Positions 26,863-35,346 of a stretch of DNA of 64,000 bases are shown piece by piece. The notes below the pieces were generated by a model. That model worked only from the letters and a program-made list of their open reading frames with translations, was not told where the DNA came from and ran no database searches. A program made the position numbers and the translations under genes. The stretch comes from Cupriavidus sp. WGlv3 (GTDB lineage Bacteria; Pseudomonadota; Gammaproteobacteria; Burkholderiales; Burkholderiaceae): assembly GCF_023952475.1 (NCBI RefSeq), contig NZ_JALHRX010000007.1, positions 1 through 64,000 of the forward strand. The letters run 5' to 3'. Position 1 is the first letter of the stretch; each line of letters starts with the position of its first letter.

Positions 26863-27861
26863 ATGTTTGCCCGTCCGCAGCACCGCAGATCTCCACAGCG
26901 TTATGCACAACGCTTTCCACAGCCGATTCCACAGCGTTCTCCACAGGCGCGCGCGCCGCTGCGCGCCGCCTGCGCGGCGGCGCTGCTGGCGCTGCTGAGC
27001 GCCTGCACCACCGTTATCGAGCCGGCCCGGCCGCAGGCGCGGGCGCTGCCGGACACCGAGCGGCCGGTGACGAGCCCGGGCGCCACGCCGCGCGAGCGCA
27101 TCGTCGAGATCGCCATCCAGGAATGGGCCCGCTGGGGCGGACAGGAGGTGCGGCTGGGCCGCGACGACACCTCTTGCGTGACCTACAGCCCGGTGCCGGC
27201 CCCGGAATTGCCCCCCGAGCTGCCGCTGGCGTCCCCCACCGACGCCGCAGCGCCCGCCGTGGCCACCACCGATACCGAGTCCAAGACCAACGGCAACCCG
27301 CCGCCGGCATCCAGCTGCCTTTCTTTCCCGGACGGCACCGGCATGGAGGCCACGCCGCTGGGCTGCACGCTGGCGCGCCGTTACTGGGGCATCGTCGGCG
27401 AAGCGCCCAGCTGCAGGCAGGTCACGCAGGGCGCGTGGGCCTGGTCGGCGGTCTTCGTGTCATGGGTGCTGCGCAAGGCGGGGCTGGACGAGCGCCAGTT
27501 CCTGACCGGCCAGTCGCACTCGATGTACGTGGTCGATGCCCGCGACGGCATCCTGCCCCGCCCCGCGTTCCGCATCGAGCCGGTGCCGGCGATGCCGCGC
27601 CCCGGCGACATCATCTGCGCCGGCCGCGGCCGTGACCGCTATCTCGAGGACATCGCCGAGATCGGCTTCGGCACCACGCCGATGCATTGCGACATCGTGG
27701 TCGCCGTGGACCCGGCCGCGCGCGTGGTGCGCGCCATCGGCGGCAACGTCCAGCAATCGGTATCGATGGAAGAGATCGAGCTGGGCGATTCGGGCCGGCT
27801 CGACGGGGTCACCAACTCGCACATGCCTTGGCTGCTGGTGATGCGCAACGACCTGCAGTAG
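26863..27861 (+). CDS. DUF2272-domain lipoprotein
   Basis: A 332-residue protein from the ATG at 26863. A lipobox LSAC (Cys48) ends the hydrophobic stretch CAAALLALLSAC, so the mature protein is probably a lipid-anchored envelope protein. The remainder fits the DUF2272 family, with a long acidic/Pro insert (about 115-155) and a C-terminal block with GDIICAGRG and HCDIVV that recalls CHAP/NlpC-like amidase folds; a catalytic role is not shown. The N-terminal 30 residues before the signal are unusual: residues 10-29 are five tetrads of the type SPQR, encoded by the DnaA-box-like array. The true start may lie inside the array. Confidence 0.75.
   Translation: MFARPQHRRSPQRYAQRFPQPIPQRSPQARAPLRAACAAALLALLSACTTVIEPARPQARALPDTERPVTSPGATPRERIVEIAIQEWARWGGQEVRLGRDDTSCVTYSPVPAPELPPELPLASPTDAAAPAVATTDTESKTNGNPPPASSCLSFPDGTGMEATPLGCTLARRYWGIVGEAPSCRQVTQGAWAWSAVFVSWVLRKAGLDERQFLTGQSHSMYVVDARDGILPRPAFRIEPVPAMPRPGDIICAGRGRDRYLEDIAEIGFGTTPMHCDIVVAVDPAARVVRAIGGNVQQSVSMEEIELGDSGRLDGVTNSHMPWLLVMRNDLQ
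26889..26945 (+). repeat. 12-bp-phased array of five DnaA-box-like 9-mers
   Basis: Nine-mers ATCTCCACA (26889), TTATGCACA (26901), CTTTCCACA (26913), GATTCCACA (26925) and TTCTCCACA (26937) recur exactly every 12 bases in one orientation, mostly followed by GCG-like triplets. TTATGCACA fits the TTATNCACA consensus. Because 12 bases are four codons, the array is read as repeated xPQR tetrads in the 5' end of the DUF2272 frame. Confidence 0.75.
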
Positions 27862-27936
27862 ACCAGTTTATCGATGCGATTTATCAGCGATCACTCTATT
27901 CTTTGATATTGATAAATCGGGTAAATACGGCGGCGA

Positions 27937-29016
27937 TCAGTCGAACAACTCCAGCTGCGCGGTATCCCGGTCGCTCGTGCCCACCCCGACCCCCAGCAGC
28001 CGCACCGGCAAGCCCCGCCGCGCATGGCCCTCGGCCAGCAGCCGCGCATAGATGCCGCGGTCCGGGGCATGGCCGCGGCATTCCACCGTGGTCTGCCGGA
28101 AGTCCGAGAAGCGCAGCTTTACCGTGAGCTTGTCGATGGTGTCGTGCGCCTGGGCGCGCGCAATGCGTGCCTCCAGCATGGCGATCAGCGGTTCCAGCTC
28201 GGCCAGGCAGGCGTGCAGGTCGGGCAGGTCGTCGGCATAGGTCTCTTCCACGCTGATCGACTTGCGCTCGCGCTCGGGCGTGACCGCACGCTCGTCGACG
28301 CCGCGGCACAGCTTATACAGCCGCGCCCCGAACACGCCGAACTCGCGATGCAGGCGGTCCGGCGACCACGGCCGCAGGTCGCCGCAGGTCTCGGCCCCCA
28401 GCCGGCGCAGCTTGGCCGCGGTGACCTTGCCCACGCCATGGATGCGTTCCACCGGCAGCGCGGCGACAAAGGCGTCGACCGCGGCCGGCCTGACCACGAA
28501 CAGGCCATCGGGCTTGTTCCAGTCGCTGGCGATCTTGGCGACGAACTTGCTGGGGCCGACGCCGGCCGACACGGTGACGCCGACCTCCTCCCGCACGCGC
28601 TGGCGGATCTCTTCGGCGATGCGGGTGGCGCTGCCGGCATGGTGCGTGCACAGGCTGACATCGAGGTAGGCCTCGTCCAGCGACAGCGGCTCGACCAGCG
28701 CGGTGTATTCGCGGTAGATCGCGAAGATGCGGCGCGAGACCTCACGGTACTTGTCCATCGCAGGGCGCACGATCAGCAGGTCCGGGCAGCGCTTGAGCGC
28801 CTGCGCCGACGCCATCGCCGAGCGCACGCCGTAGGCGCGCGCCTCATAGTTGCAGGTGGCGATCACCCCGCGCCGGTCGGGCGCCCCGCCCACGGCCATC
28901 GGCCGGCCGCGCAGCGACGGGTCGTCGCGCATTTCGACCGAGGCGTAGAAGCAGTCGCAGTCGCAATGGATGATCTTGCGCTGGACCGCGGCACTGGCAT
29001 CAGGCGGGGCGGACAT
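27937..29016 (-). CDS. dinB: DNA polymerase IV (Y-family)
   Basis: A 359-residue Y-family translesion polymerase. The palm carries HCDCDCFYASVE (catalytic Asp19) and SLDEAYLDVS, the second acidic pair; the HhH-type motif RIHGVGKVTAAKLRRLG follows, then the little-finger domain, and the C-terminal QLELFD is a beta-clamp-binding motif. Length is the usual 350-360. It extends mismatched or damaged primer ends. The ATG at 29016 opens MSAPPDASAAVQRKIIHCD. I see no clear LexA box immediately upstream, so SOS control is not evident. Confidence 0.96.
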   Translation of the reverse strand: MSAPPDASAAVQRKIIHCDCDCFYASVEMRDDPSLRGRPMAVGGAPDRRGVIATCNYEARAYGVRSAMASAQALKRCPDLLIVRPAMDKYREVSRRIFAIYREYTALVEPLSLDEAYLDVSLCTHHAGSATRIAEEIRQRVREEVGVTVSAGVGPSKFVAKIASDWNKPDGLFVVRPAAVDAFVAALPVERIHGVGKVTAAKLRRLGAETCGDLRPWSPDRLHREFGVFGARLYKLCRGVDERAVTPERERKSISVEETYADDLPDLHACLAELEPLIAMLEARIARAQAHDTIDKLTVKLRFSDFRQTTVECRGHAPDRGIYARLLAEGHARRGLPVRLLGVGVGTSDRDTAQLELFD

Positions 29017-29079
29017 GGGGCCGGGATGGGGAGCGGCTATCTTCGGGTTATCAGCAGGACGAATGGCCGATATCGATTT

Positions 29080-29985
29080 TTATGTCGTCTCATTGATAGA
29101 TTGGATGCCGGCAGGCTTCTGCCGCGCATTCATCCACAACCCTTCGGCCGCATACAAGGCCAGCGACAGCCAGATCAGCGCGTACCCGACCTGCTTCTGC
29201 GCCGGAAACGGCTCGTGCCACAGCCACACGCCCAGCAGCAGTTGCAGGGTCGGACCGGTGTACTGCAGCAGGCCCAGCAGCGACAGCGGAATGCGCCGTG
29301 CGCCGGCGGCAAAGAACAGCAGCGGCACCGCCGTCACCGGCCCGGCTAGCAACAGCAGCCACTGCGTACCCGGCGCTGCGTGGGTGAAGCTGTCCTGGCC
29401 GGTGGCGAACAGCCAGCCCAGCGCCGCCGCGGCGAGCGGGAACAGCAGCAGCGTTTCCAGCGACAGCCCTTCCAGCGCGCCCAGCGCACCGGTCTTGCGC
29501 AGCAGCCCGTAACCGCCAAAGCTGGCGGCCAGGCCCAGCGCGATCCATGGCAGCTGCCCCGCCGCCACCGTCAGCCAGGCCACGCCGGCCGCCGCCACCG
29601 CGATCGCCAGCCATTGCACCCGGCGCAGGCGCTCATGCAGGAACACCACGCCGAGCAGCACGCTGAACAGCGGGTTGATGAAATACCCCAGGCTGGCGTC
29701 GACCACGCGGTTGGCCGACACCGCCCAGATATAGAGGAACCAGTTCGCGCACAGCAGCGCCGCGCTGGCGGCAAACGACAGCAACAGCCGCCGGTCCCTG
29801 ACCACCTGGCCCAGCCACGCCCACTGGCGGCGCCAGGCCAGGATCAGCCCCAGGAAGACCAGCGACCACACCATCCGGTGCAGCAGGATCTCCATCGGGG
29901 CGATACCGGGCAGCGACTTGATATAGAGCGGGAGCAGGCCCCAGATGAGGTACGCCAGCAGGGCGTAGAGAATGCCGAGTTGCAT
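29080..29985 (-). CDS. rarD: RarD protein, EamA/DMT-superfamily transporter
   Basis: A 301-residue inner-membrane protein with about ten transmembrane helices in two EamA repeats. The opening GILYALLAYLIWGLLPLYIK and the NWFLYIWAVSANRVVDASLG segment are characteristic of RarD (chloramphenicol-sensitive protein homologue). Substrate unknown. The ATG at 29985 begins directly at the first helix. It lies downstream of the TRAP binding-protein gene on the same strand, but a terminator hairpin separates them. Confidence 0.92.
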   Translation of the reverse strand: MQLGILYALLAYLIWGLLPLYIKSLPGIAPMEILLHRMVWSLVFLGLILAWRRQWAWLGQVVRDRRLLLSFAASAALLCANWFLYIWAVSANRVVDASLGYFINPLFSVLLGVVFLHERLRRVQWLAIAVAAAGVAWLTVAAGQLPWIALGLAASFGGYGLLRKTGALGALEGLSLETLLLFPLAAAALGWLFATGQDSFTHAAPGTQWLLLLAGPVTAVPLLFFAAGARRIPLSLLGLLQYTGPTLQLLLGVWLWHEPFPAQKQVGYALIWLSLALYAAEGLWMNARQKPAGIQSINETT

Positions 29986-30069
29986 AAGGTTTTCCGGTCG
30001 ATGCCGGCGATTCTACCGGGGCCGCGCCATCCCCGCCGGCGCGCCCCGCGTGCGGCCGCCGCCAACAAA

Positions 30070-30101
30070 AAACCCCATGCTCCCGGGGGACCATGGGGTT
30101 T
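30070..30101 (-). terminator. terminator after the TRAP binding-protein gene
   Basis: A 10-bp stem (AAACCCCATG 30070-30079, CATGGGGTTT 30092-30101) with a T run on the minus strand follows the stop codon at 30127 and separates this gene from rarD. Confidence 0.85.
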
Positions 30102-30126
30102 GCGGCGGGCCCGGTTGCCCGGGCGC

Positions 30127-31263
30127 TTACAGCTTGCGCGCGAAGCTGAACTGGGCGTAGCCCTGCTCGGCCACGTTGAACCAGGCCGCCTGGTTGTTGC
30201 GGAACACGCGCCAGTCGTCGTAGATCTTCTTGAACGACGGGTTCTTCGCGGTTTCGTCGGCGTAGGACTCCTGGGTCGCCTTGAAGCAGGCCTCCATGAT
30301 CTCCTTGGAGAACGGACGCAGCTTGACGCCGTTTTCCAGCAGGCGCGCCAGCGCCTGCGGGTTGACCGTGTCGTACTTGGCCATCATGTTGGTGTGCGCC
30401 TCGATGGTGGCGGTTTCCAGCGCGCGCTTGTACAGCGCCGGCAGCTTCTCGAACTCGCTGGCCGAGGCGTAGAACGACAGCTGCGCGCTGCCTTCCCACC
30501 AGCCCGGGTAGTAGTAGAACGGCGCCACCTTGTAGAAGCCCAGCTTTTCGTCATCGTACGGCCCCACCCACTCGGCCGCGTCGATGGTGCCCTTCTCCAG
30601 CGCGGGGTAGATGTCGCCGCCGGCAATCTGCTGCGGCACCACGCCCAGGCGCGACAGCACCACGCCGGCAAACCCGGCGATGCGGTACTTCAGGCCCTGC
30701 AGGTCGGCCACGGTCTTGATTTCCTTGCGGAACCAGCCGCCCATCTGCGCGTTGGTATTGCCGCCCAGGAAGTTGACGACGTTGTATTCCTTGAAGAACT
30801 CGCGCATCAGCTTCATGCCGTTGCCCTGCATCATCCAGGCGTTCTGCTGGCGTGCGGTCAGGCCGAACGGGATGGTGGTGTCAAAGCACAGCGTCGGGTT
30901 CTTGCCGAAGTAGTAGTAGCCGGCGGTGTGGCCGATCTGCACGGTGTTGTTCTGCACCGCGTCCAGCACCTGCAGGCCCGGCACGATTTCACCGGCGGCA
31001 AAGACCTTGATGTTGAATTTGCCGTCGGTCAGTTCCTTGACGCGGGCCGACAGCAGTTCGGCACCGCCGTAGATGGTGTCGAGCGACTTGGGAAAGCTCG
31101 AGGCCAGGCGCCATTCCACGGCGGGGTTGCTGCCCACCACGGCCGGCGCGGCGGGGCCGCTGGCGGCGACAGGCGCTGCCTTCTCTTCACCCTTGCCGCA
31201 CGCGGCCAGTGCCCCGGTGGCAGCCACGGCCGACGCTTTCAACAGAAAGGAACGACGTTCCAT
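30127..31263 (-). CDS. TRAP-type substrate-binding lipoprotein (DctP family)
   Basis: A 378-residue solute-binding protein. The leader has a twin-arginine motif (RRSFLLKAS) and a lipobox (LAAC, Cys22), so it is a Tat-exported lipoprotein. The body is DctP-like, with the AEWVGPYDDEKLGFYKVA and YYYPGWWEG segments seen in binding proteins for 2-oxoacids and similar monocarboxylates (TakP-like). The ATG at 31263 is eight bases after GAGGAG; a GTG two codons earlier is less likely. No DctQ or DctM membrane gene is next to it, so its transporter partner must be elsewhere. A terminator follows. Confidence 0.9.
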   Translation of the reverse strand: MERRSFLLKASAVAATGALAACGKGEEKAAPVAASGPAAPAVVGSNPAVEWRLASSFPKSLDTIYGGAELLSARVKELTDGKFNIKVFAAGEIVPGLQVLDAVQNNTVQIGHTAGYYYFGKNPTLCFDTTIPFGLTARQQNAWMMQGNGMKLMREFFKEYNVVNFLGGNTNAQMGGWFRKEIKTVADLQGLKYRIAGFAGVVLSRLGVVPQQIAGGDIYPALEKGTIDAAEWVGPYDDEKLGFYKVAPFYYYPGWWEGSAQLSFYASASEFEKLPALYKRALETATIEAHTNMMAKYDTVNPQALARLLENGVKLRPFSKEIMEACFKATQESYADETAKNPSFKKIYDDWRVFRNNQAAWFNVAEQGYAQFSFARKL

Positions 31264-31764
31264 CTCCACTTCTCCTCTTATAGATATTGATTCGGATGCG
31301 GGCGCACCGCTTGCATGAGGCTGCGCGCCGGACCGTGACGCACCGGCCGCCGGGGTACGGCGGCCTGCGCAGCGCAGTGCCTGTGGCGAACGGGCACGGC
31401 GGCGTGCCCTGCATGCCGGACGCTGGAACCGCGCCCAAGGCCGAGGGCTGTCTTACCCGAAAGACAAGCCAGCCGATTATAGCGGTGGCCCTTTCGGCAC
31501 GGGGCCCCGCGCAAGTGCGGGTTTTCGCTAGTCGATTGCGTCATTTCCGCTGTTTTTCGTATTGTGAGACGCCGCACGGTGTGATGGATTTTGTAACCCG
31601 GCTTGCGGTCAAATGGTCTCGGCTGATAAAAAACAGTCCCGCCTCCGGGGCCCTGCCCGCCGGATATCGTGGTTGCCCGCTGAATCGCCCCGTTGCCGTA
31701 CCAATTGCCTGCTTGTTCTCGTCGACTCCCCCTGAAGCCGCCTGGCGCTTGCGCCGGCCGCCGC
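31264..31764. other. 500-bp non-coding gap
   Basis: This gap separates the divergent TRAP binding-protein and porin-like genes and must contain both promoters. A short hairpin CCCGC/GCGGG followed by TTTT lies near 31507-31526 on the plus strand without a gene before it, so a short RNA ending there is possible but unsupported otherwise. Confidence 0.35.
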
Positions 31765-33414
31765 GTGCCGCTGCGCCGCCTCGGCTTTGCCGTGCTGACC
31801 GCCTGGGGTCTGGCGGCATGCGCGCAGACCGGCGCTCCGGCGACGGGCGCTGACGAATCCGCGGCAGCCTTGCAGCCGCCGCGCATTGCGCCGCGGCCGG
31901 CGGTGCCGGCAACCGTCACGGCGTCAGCGGCGGCACCCGCCCCAGCGGTGGCAGCGGCGACCGCCGCAACAGCGCAACCGCCCGCACCGGCCACCACCGA
32001 GGACCCGCTCGCCGCGCTGATCGCCGGCGAAGCGGCGCCCGTGGCGAGCGTCCCCGTACCCGCTTCGGCGGACACCAGCGTCGCCGCGGCCCCGGCGCCG
32101 GTCGATCCAGACTTCGTCGGCCCGCCCGAACCTCCAGCCCCGCCGCCACCGCCGCTGGTGCTGTTCCCGCCGAGGCTTGGCGAGTTCCAGGCCGAGGCAC
32201 CCCCGGCCCCGGCTCAAGGCGCTGCGGACGCCGGCACCCCGTCGGACGCGCCGCCGGTGCTGCATTCCCAGCTGCCCGCCGATGACCCGGCGGGCGAGTC
32301 CGTGTGGCGCCTGAGCTATAGCGGCCGCGCCGCGGTCGAGGATCGTCCGTCCACCATGCGCGCCTGCCCCGGCGGCGCGCTGTCCACCGGCATCGGCAGC
32401 GGGCTGGCCTGCCGCAGCGCGGGCGAGGTCCGGATCCGCGAGTCGGTGCTGGACCTCGACGGCGGCGCCCAGGTGATGCTGATCGCGCAGGCGCGCGGCA
32501 CCGACGCCACGACCGTCAATGGCCGCCCCGCGGCGATCGATCCCTATGCGCTGGTGCCGCAGTTCTATACAGCGGTGAGCGGGCTGGCGGTGCTGGACGG
32601 CGCCACCATGTGGGCCGGCCGGCGCGACAACGCGCCGTTCCTGATGTCGTCCGGCCTGTTGCCGCCCAATTCGACGGCGATGCGGTTCGGCGTGGACAAC
32701 GCCAGGCTGATCGGCGATATCGGCCTGAACTACCAGTACACCGCGCGCGCCGACCAGAACGGCCAGAACCTGCCCAGCTACCACTCGCTGCGCACCGCGC
32801 CGATCCCCACCAATGAACAGGGTTCGGTCCAACTGGGCTTCACGCGGGTGGAAGCCCAGCCGCTGGTGGAGGACTCCGGCGGGGCGTGGTGGGCGTCCGC
32901 GTTGCACGAGCAGAAAGGCGTGCTGTTCGGCACCAACCGGCTGGGGGTTCAGTTCGGCTCGGGTTCGCGCAACGCCATGACCGGCTATACCGGCATGGGA
33001 CCGTCGCTGTCGCGCACGCGCGTGGCTGACTCGATCGAATGGAAGAGCCGCTGGGGGCTGAGCGGTGCGGTCGAGCAGAGCCTGCAGTTCGACCGTTCGC
33101 CGGTCGGCACGCTGCAATGGACCACCACGCGCCTGCGTCCCGCGTACGTCGCCAGCAGCCAGTTCCGGCTGAACTTCGAGGTGTCGCACGACCAGATCTC
33201 GTCGGGATTCGGCGTCAGCGGCCAGCGCACCGCGCTGACGGTGGCGCCGACGCTGACGCTGGGCAAGTCGGCCGGCAATGCCAACCTGCGCGCGTTCTAC
33301 ACCTACAGCCGCGCCAGCGATGTGGATGGCATCGGCTACACCGCGCCGGCGGACGCCTGGGCGTCGCAGCCGAGCGGCTCGATCTTCGGCGTGCAGCTCA
33401 ATCGGCGCTGGTAG
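31765..33414 (+). CDS. Pro/Ala-rich lipoprotein with a porin-like C-terminal domain, function unknown
   Basis: I do not recognise this as a named family. From a GTG at 31765 it is 549 residues: a lipoprotein signal (MPLRRLGFAVLTAWGLAAC, Cys19), a Pro/Ala-rich low-complexity linker to about residue 150, and a 390-residue region rich in alternating Gly/aromatic residues that ends NLRAFYTYSRAS...FGVQLNRRW. The C-terminus looks like an outer-membrane barrel of the maltoporin-like kind (final aromatic residue, YTYSRAS motif). A lipidated N-terminus with a long linker is odd for a porin. Upstream TTG starts would bury the signal and are less likely. The last 17 bases overlap the convergent aquaporin gene. 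Confidence 0.7.
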   Translation: MPLRRLGFAVLTAWGLAACAQTGAPATGADESAAALQPPRIAPRPAVPATVTASAAAPAPAVAAATAATAQPPAPATTEDPLAALIAGEAAPVASVPVPASADTSVAAAPAPVDPDFVGPPEPPAPPPPPLVLFPPRLGEFQAEAPPAPAQGAADAGTPSDAPPVLHSQLPADDPAGESVWRLSYSGRAAVEDRPSTMRACPGGALSTGIGSGLACRSAGEVRIRESVLDLDGGAQVMLIAQARGTDATTVNGRPAAIDPYALVPQFYTAVSGLAVLDGATMWAGRRDNAPFLMSSGLLPPNSTAMRFGVDNARLIGDIGLNYQYTARADQNGQNLPSYHSLRTAPIPTNEQGSVQLGFTRVEAQPLVEDSGGAWWASALHEQKGVLFGTNRLGVQFGSGSRNAMTGYTGMGPSLSRTRVADSIEWKSRWGLSGAVEQSLQFDRSPVGTLQWTTTRLRPAYVASSQFRLNFEVSHDQISSGFGVSGQRTALTVAPTLTLGKSAGNANLRAFYTYSRASDVDGIGYTAPADAWASQPSGSIFGVQLNRRW

Positions 33415-34126
33415 TTGCCCTGGTAGTTGCGCCGCCCAGGCTACTGACCGGGACCGATGTCACTGCGGCGGGTTTGCGGCACAGCCAGTGGAACAGCAGC
33501 GTGGCCGCCAGCGCGCCGCCGATCTGCGCCAGCACAAAGCCCGGCACGTCCTGCGGCCGGATCCCGGTGAAGGTATCGGTCAGCGCGCAGGCCAGCGTCA
33601 GCGCGGGATTGGCAAACGAGGTCGACGACGTGAACCAGTAGCCCGCGGTGATGTAGCCGGCCACCACGAACGGCAGCAGTTGCGGCCGGCTGCGCAGCGT
33701 GCCGATGCCCACGCCGACCAGGCCGAAGCTGGCCACGAACTCGCTCCACCACATCGACGGCCCGGTGCGGCTCTGCGCCGACCACGCCAGTGCCGGCTCG
33801 CCGAACATGGCATGCGCCGCAAGCACGCCGCAGACGCCGCCCGCCAGCTGCACCAACACGTAGCGCACCGCATCGCGCGGCGCCAGCGTGCCCTGCACCA
33901 GCGCCGACAGGCTCACCACCGGGTTGAAATGCCCCCCCGAAACCGGCCCCAGCGATACCAGCAAGGCCACCAGCCCGGCGCCCGTGGCCAGGGAATTGGC
34001 CAGCAGCGCGAGCGCGGTATCGCCGGCGGCGAGGCGCTCGGCACGAATGCCCGAGCCGACCACGATCGCCACCAGCAGCGCGGTGCCAAGTCCTTCCGCC
34101 ACCAGGCGGCGCGCCAGCGTACTCAT
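33398..34126 (-). CDS. MIP-family aquaporin/glycerol-facilitator-like channel
   Basis: A 242-residue channel with six membrane helices and two half-helices. The first half-site motif is NPV (68-70, GGHFNPVVSLSAL) and the second NPA (173-175, SFANPALTLA). The NPV variant and the small hydrophobic surroundings resemble the AqpZ/AqpS-like branch; whether it passes water, glycerol or metalloids cannot be told. The ATG at 34126 begins MSTLARRLVAEGLGT at the first helix. No ars or glp gene is adjacent. Its 3' end overlaps the convergent porin-like gene by 17 bases. Confidence 0.88.
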   Translation of the reverse strand: MSTLARRLVAEGLGTALLVAIVVGSGIRAERLAAGDTALALLANSLATGAGLVALLVSLGPVSGGHFNPVVSLSALVQGTLAPRDAVRYVLVQLAGGVCGVLAAHAMFGEPALAWSAQSRTGPSMWWSEFVASFGLVGVGIGTLRSRPQLLPFVVAGYITAGYWFTSSTSFANPALTLACALTDTFTGIRPQDVPGFVLAQIGGALAATLLFHWLCRKPAAVTSVPVSSLGGATTRATTSAD

Positions 34127-34446
34127 CGCTGCGCTTGGCCGGCAGAGCGGCGCGAAGCATCGTCGGGACCAAGGCCGGCCCGTGGATCTGTATCAGGGCC
34201 GGTGGCGGAAACGGTGGCGGAAACGGCGGGGACAGCGCGCAGCAGCAAGATGGACAACGTCGCCTGAGACGACGCCTCGAACGGTGGCAGGTCGTTGCCA
34301 CGAGCCAGGCAACGCCGCGGCGCAGCGGCTGCGCGCGCGGTCGCGACAGTGTTCCGCCGCGGCCCGGGCGCGTCAATGCGCGCCGGCGATGTTGTGTGCT
34401 GACGCCGGGTTTCGAATCGCGCCGTTCAGGGCAGAATCAGCGCCCT
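34127..34446. other. 320-bp gap without a gene
   Basis: The stretch contains a short direct repeat of GTGGCGGAAACG near 34201-34225 and nothing else that I can name. It lies between two genes of the same strand and should hold the aquaporin promoter. Confidence 0.4.
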
Positions 34447-34938
34447 TCAGCGCAACAGGAACGCAATATCCTCGACCACGATATTGGCCACCGGGATGCC
34501 CTTGCGGCGCTGGAACAGGATGTGCTGCTGCACGCGACTGCGCTGTTCGGCAAACACGGCAGGATCGATCGGCGTGCCGATGCGCATGTAGTGCTGCACC
34601 AGCAGCTTGTAGGCGCGATGGCGCACCTGCATGGCCTCGGTCTCGGCGCGCAGCCGCTTGATTTCGGCCGGGCTGCGGTCGATGGCCTGGTGCAGCTCTT
34701 CCACCGTGCGCGCGTGCAGCTCGCGGTAGACATCGCGCTCGGCTTCCATCTGATGCAGCTCGTCGCGCAGCGCACGGATCTTGTTCTGCAGCTTCAGCGT
34801 CTGCGACACCGCCTGCTGCATCCGCCCCGCCGCCCCCAGCGCCTGGCTGGCCGCCGCCATGGTGCTCTTCCACAAGCCACGCTCGCCGGCCGCGGTGTGC
34901 GGCGGCCAGTGCTTGTCCGTCCCGATCAGTGTGTCCAT
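34447..34938 (-). CDS. coiled-coil protein of unknown function
   Basis: A 163-residue cytoplasmic protein with no signal peptide or membrane helix. Residues about 42-105 show heptad-like Leu/Ala spacing (LKLQNKIRALRDELHQMEAE and the following 40 residues) and form a predicted coiled coil. The C-terminal FQRRKGIPVANIVVEDIAFLL is compact and may be a small folded end. The ATG at 34938 follows GGGGGTT. It is not a family I recognise. It lies between the aquaporin and tRNA-Phe genes, probably monocistronic. Confidence 0.7.
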   Translation of the reverse strand: MDTLIGTDKHWPPHTAAGERGLWKSTMAAASQALGAAGRMQQAVSQTLKLQNKIRALRDELHQMEAERDVYRELHARTVEELHQAIDRSPAEIKRLRAETEAMQVRHRAYKLLVQHYMRIGTPIDPAVFAEQRSRVQQHILFQRRKGIPVANIVVEDIAFLLR

Positions 34939-35174
34939 CCAACCCCCGGTAAGAAAGTATCGGCCCGGGGCCGGGGTATCCGCGTTATGGCTGCGCATCG
35001 CAATGCGGCTTGGCCGGCCCGGCCCGCCCCGCCTCGTGGCAGTGCGTCAGGGCATCCTAGAGAGACATGGATCGGCTGCCAAGTAGAAGATTTTTACTTC
35101 TGGATTGGGTGTTGCGTCGCGTCGGCGACGCGCGGGCGGCATGGCATGCACACAGACGTGAGCCGTCCAATGCA

Positions 35175-35203
35175 AAAAGCCCGGCTGCAAGAGCCGGGCT
35201 TTT
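35175..35203 (-). terminator. terminator downstream of tRNA-Phe
   Basis: A 12-bp perfect stem (AAAAGCCCGGCT 35175-35186, AGCCGGGCTTTT 35192-35203) with a five-base loop lies eight bases beyond the 3' end of tRNA-Phe. Confidence 0.85.
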
Positions 35204-35210
35204 CCTGTTC

Positions 35211-35286
35211 TGGTGGCCTGGGACGGAATCGAACCGCCGACACAAGGATTTTCAATCCTCTGCTCTACCGACTGAGCTACCGGGCC
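35211..35286 (-). tRNA. tRNA-Phe (anticodon GAA)
   Basis: A 76-nucleotide cloverleaf with encoded CCA. The anticodon loop reads TTGAAAA (GAA), with stems AGGAT/ATCCT, D loop AGTCGGTA and the T arm GGCGG/CCGTC around TTCGATT. The acceptor stem GGCCCGG pairs with CCAGGCC except for one C5-A68 mismatch (bases 35282 and 35219). Confidence 0.96.
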
Positions 35287-35346
35287 AAAGAAGCGAAACT
35301 ATAACTGGTCTTTCAGGACCAGTCAAGCGTCATCTAGGGCACTGCC

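Noticed and set aside
26901..26945. Possible oriC core
   Set aside because: DnaA-box-like repeats are present, but there is no AT-rich unwinding element, and dnaA, dnaN and parAB are not in the window.
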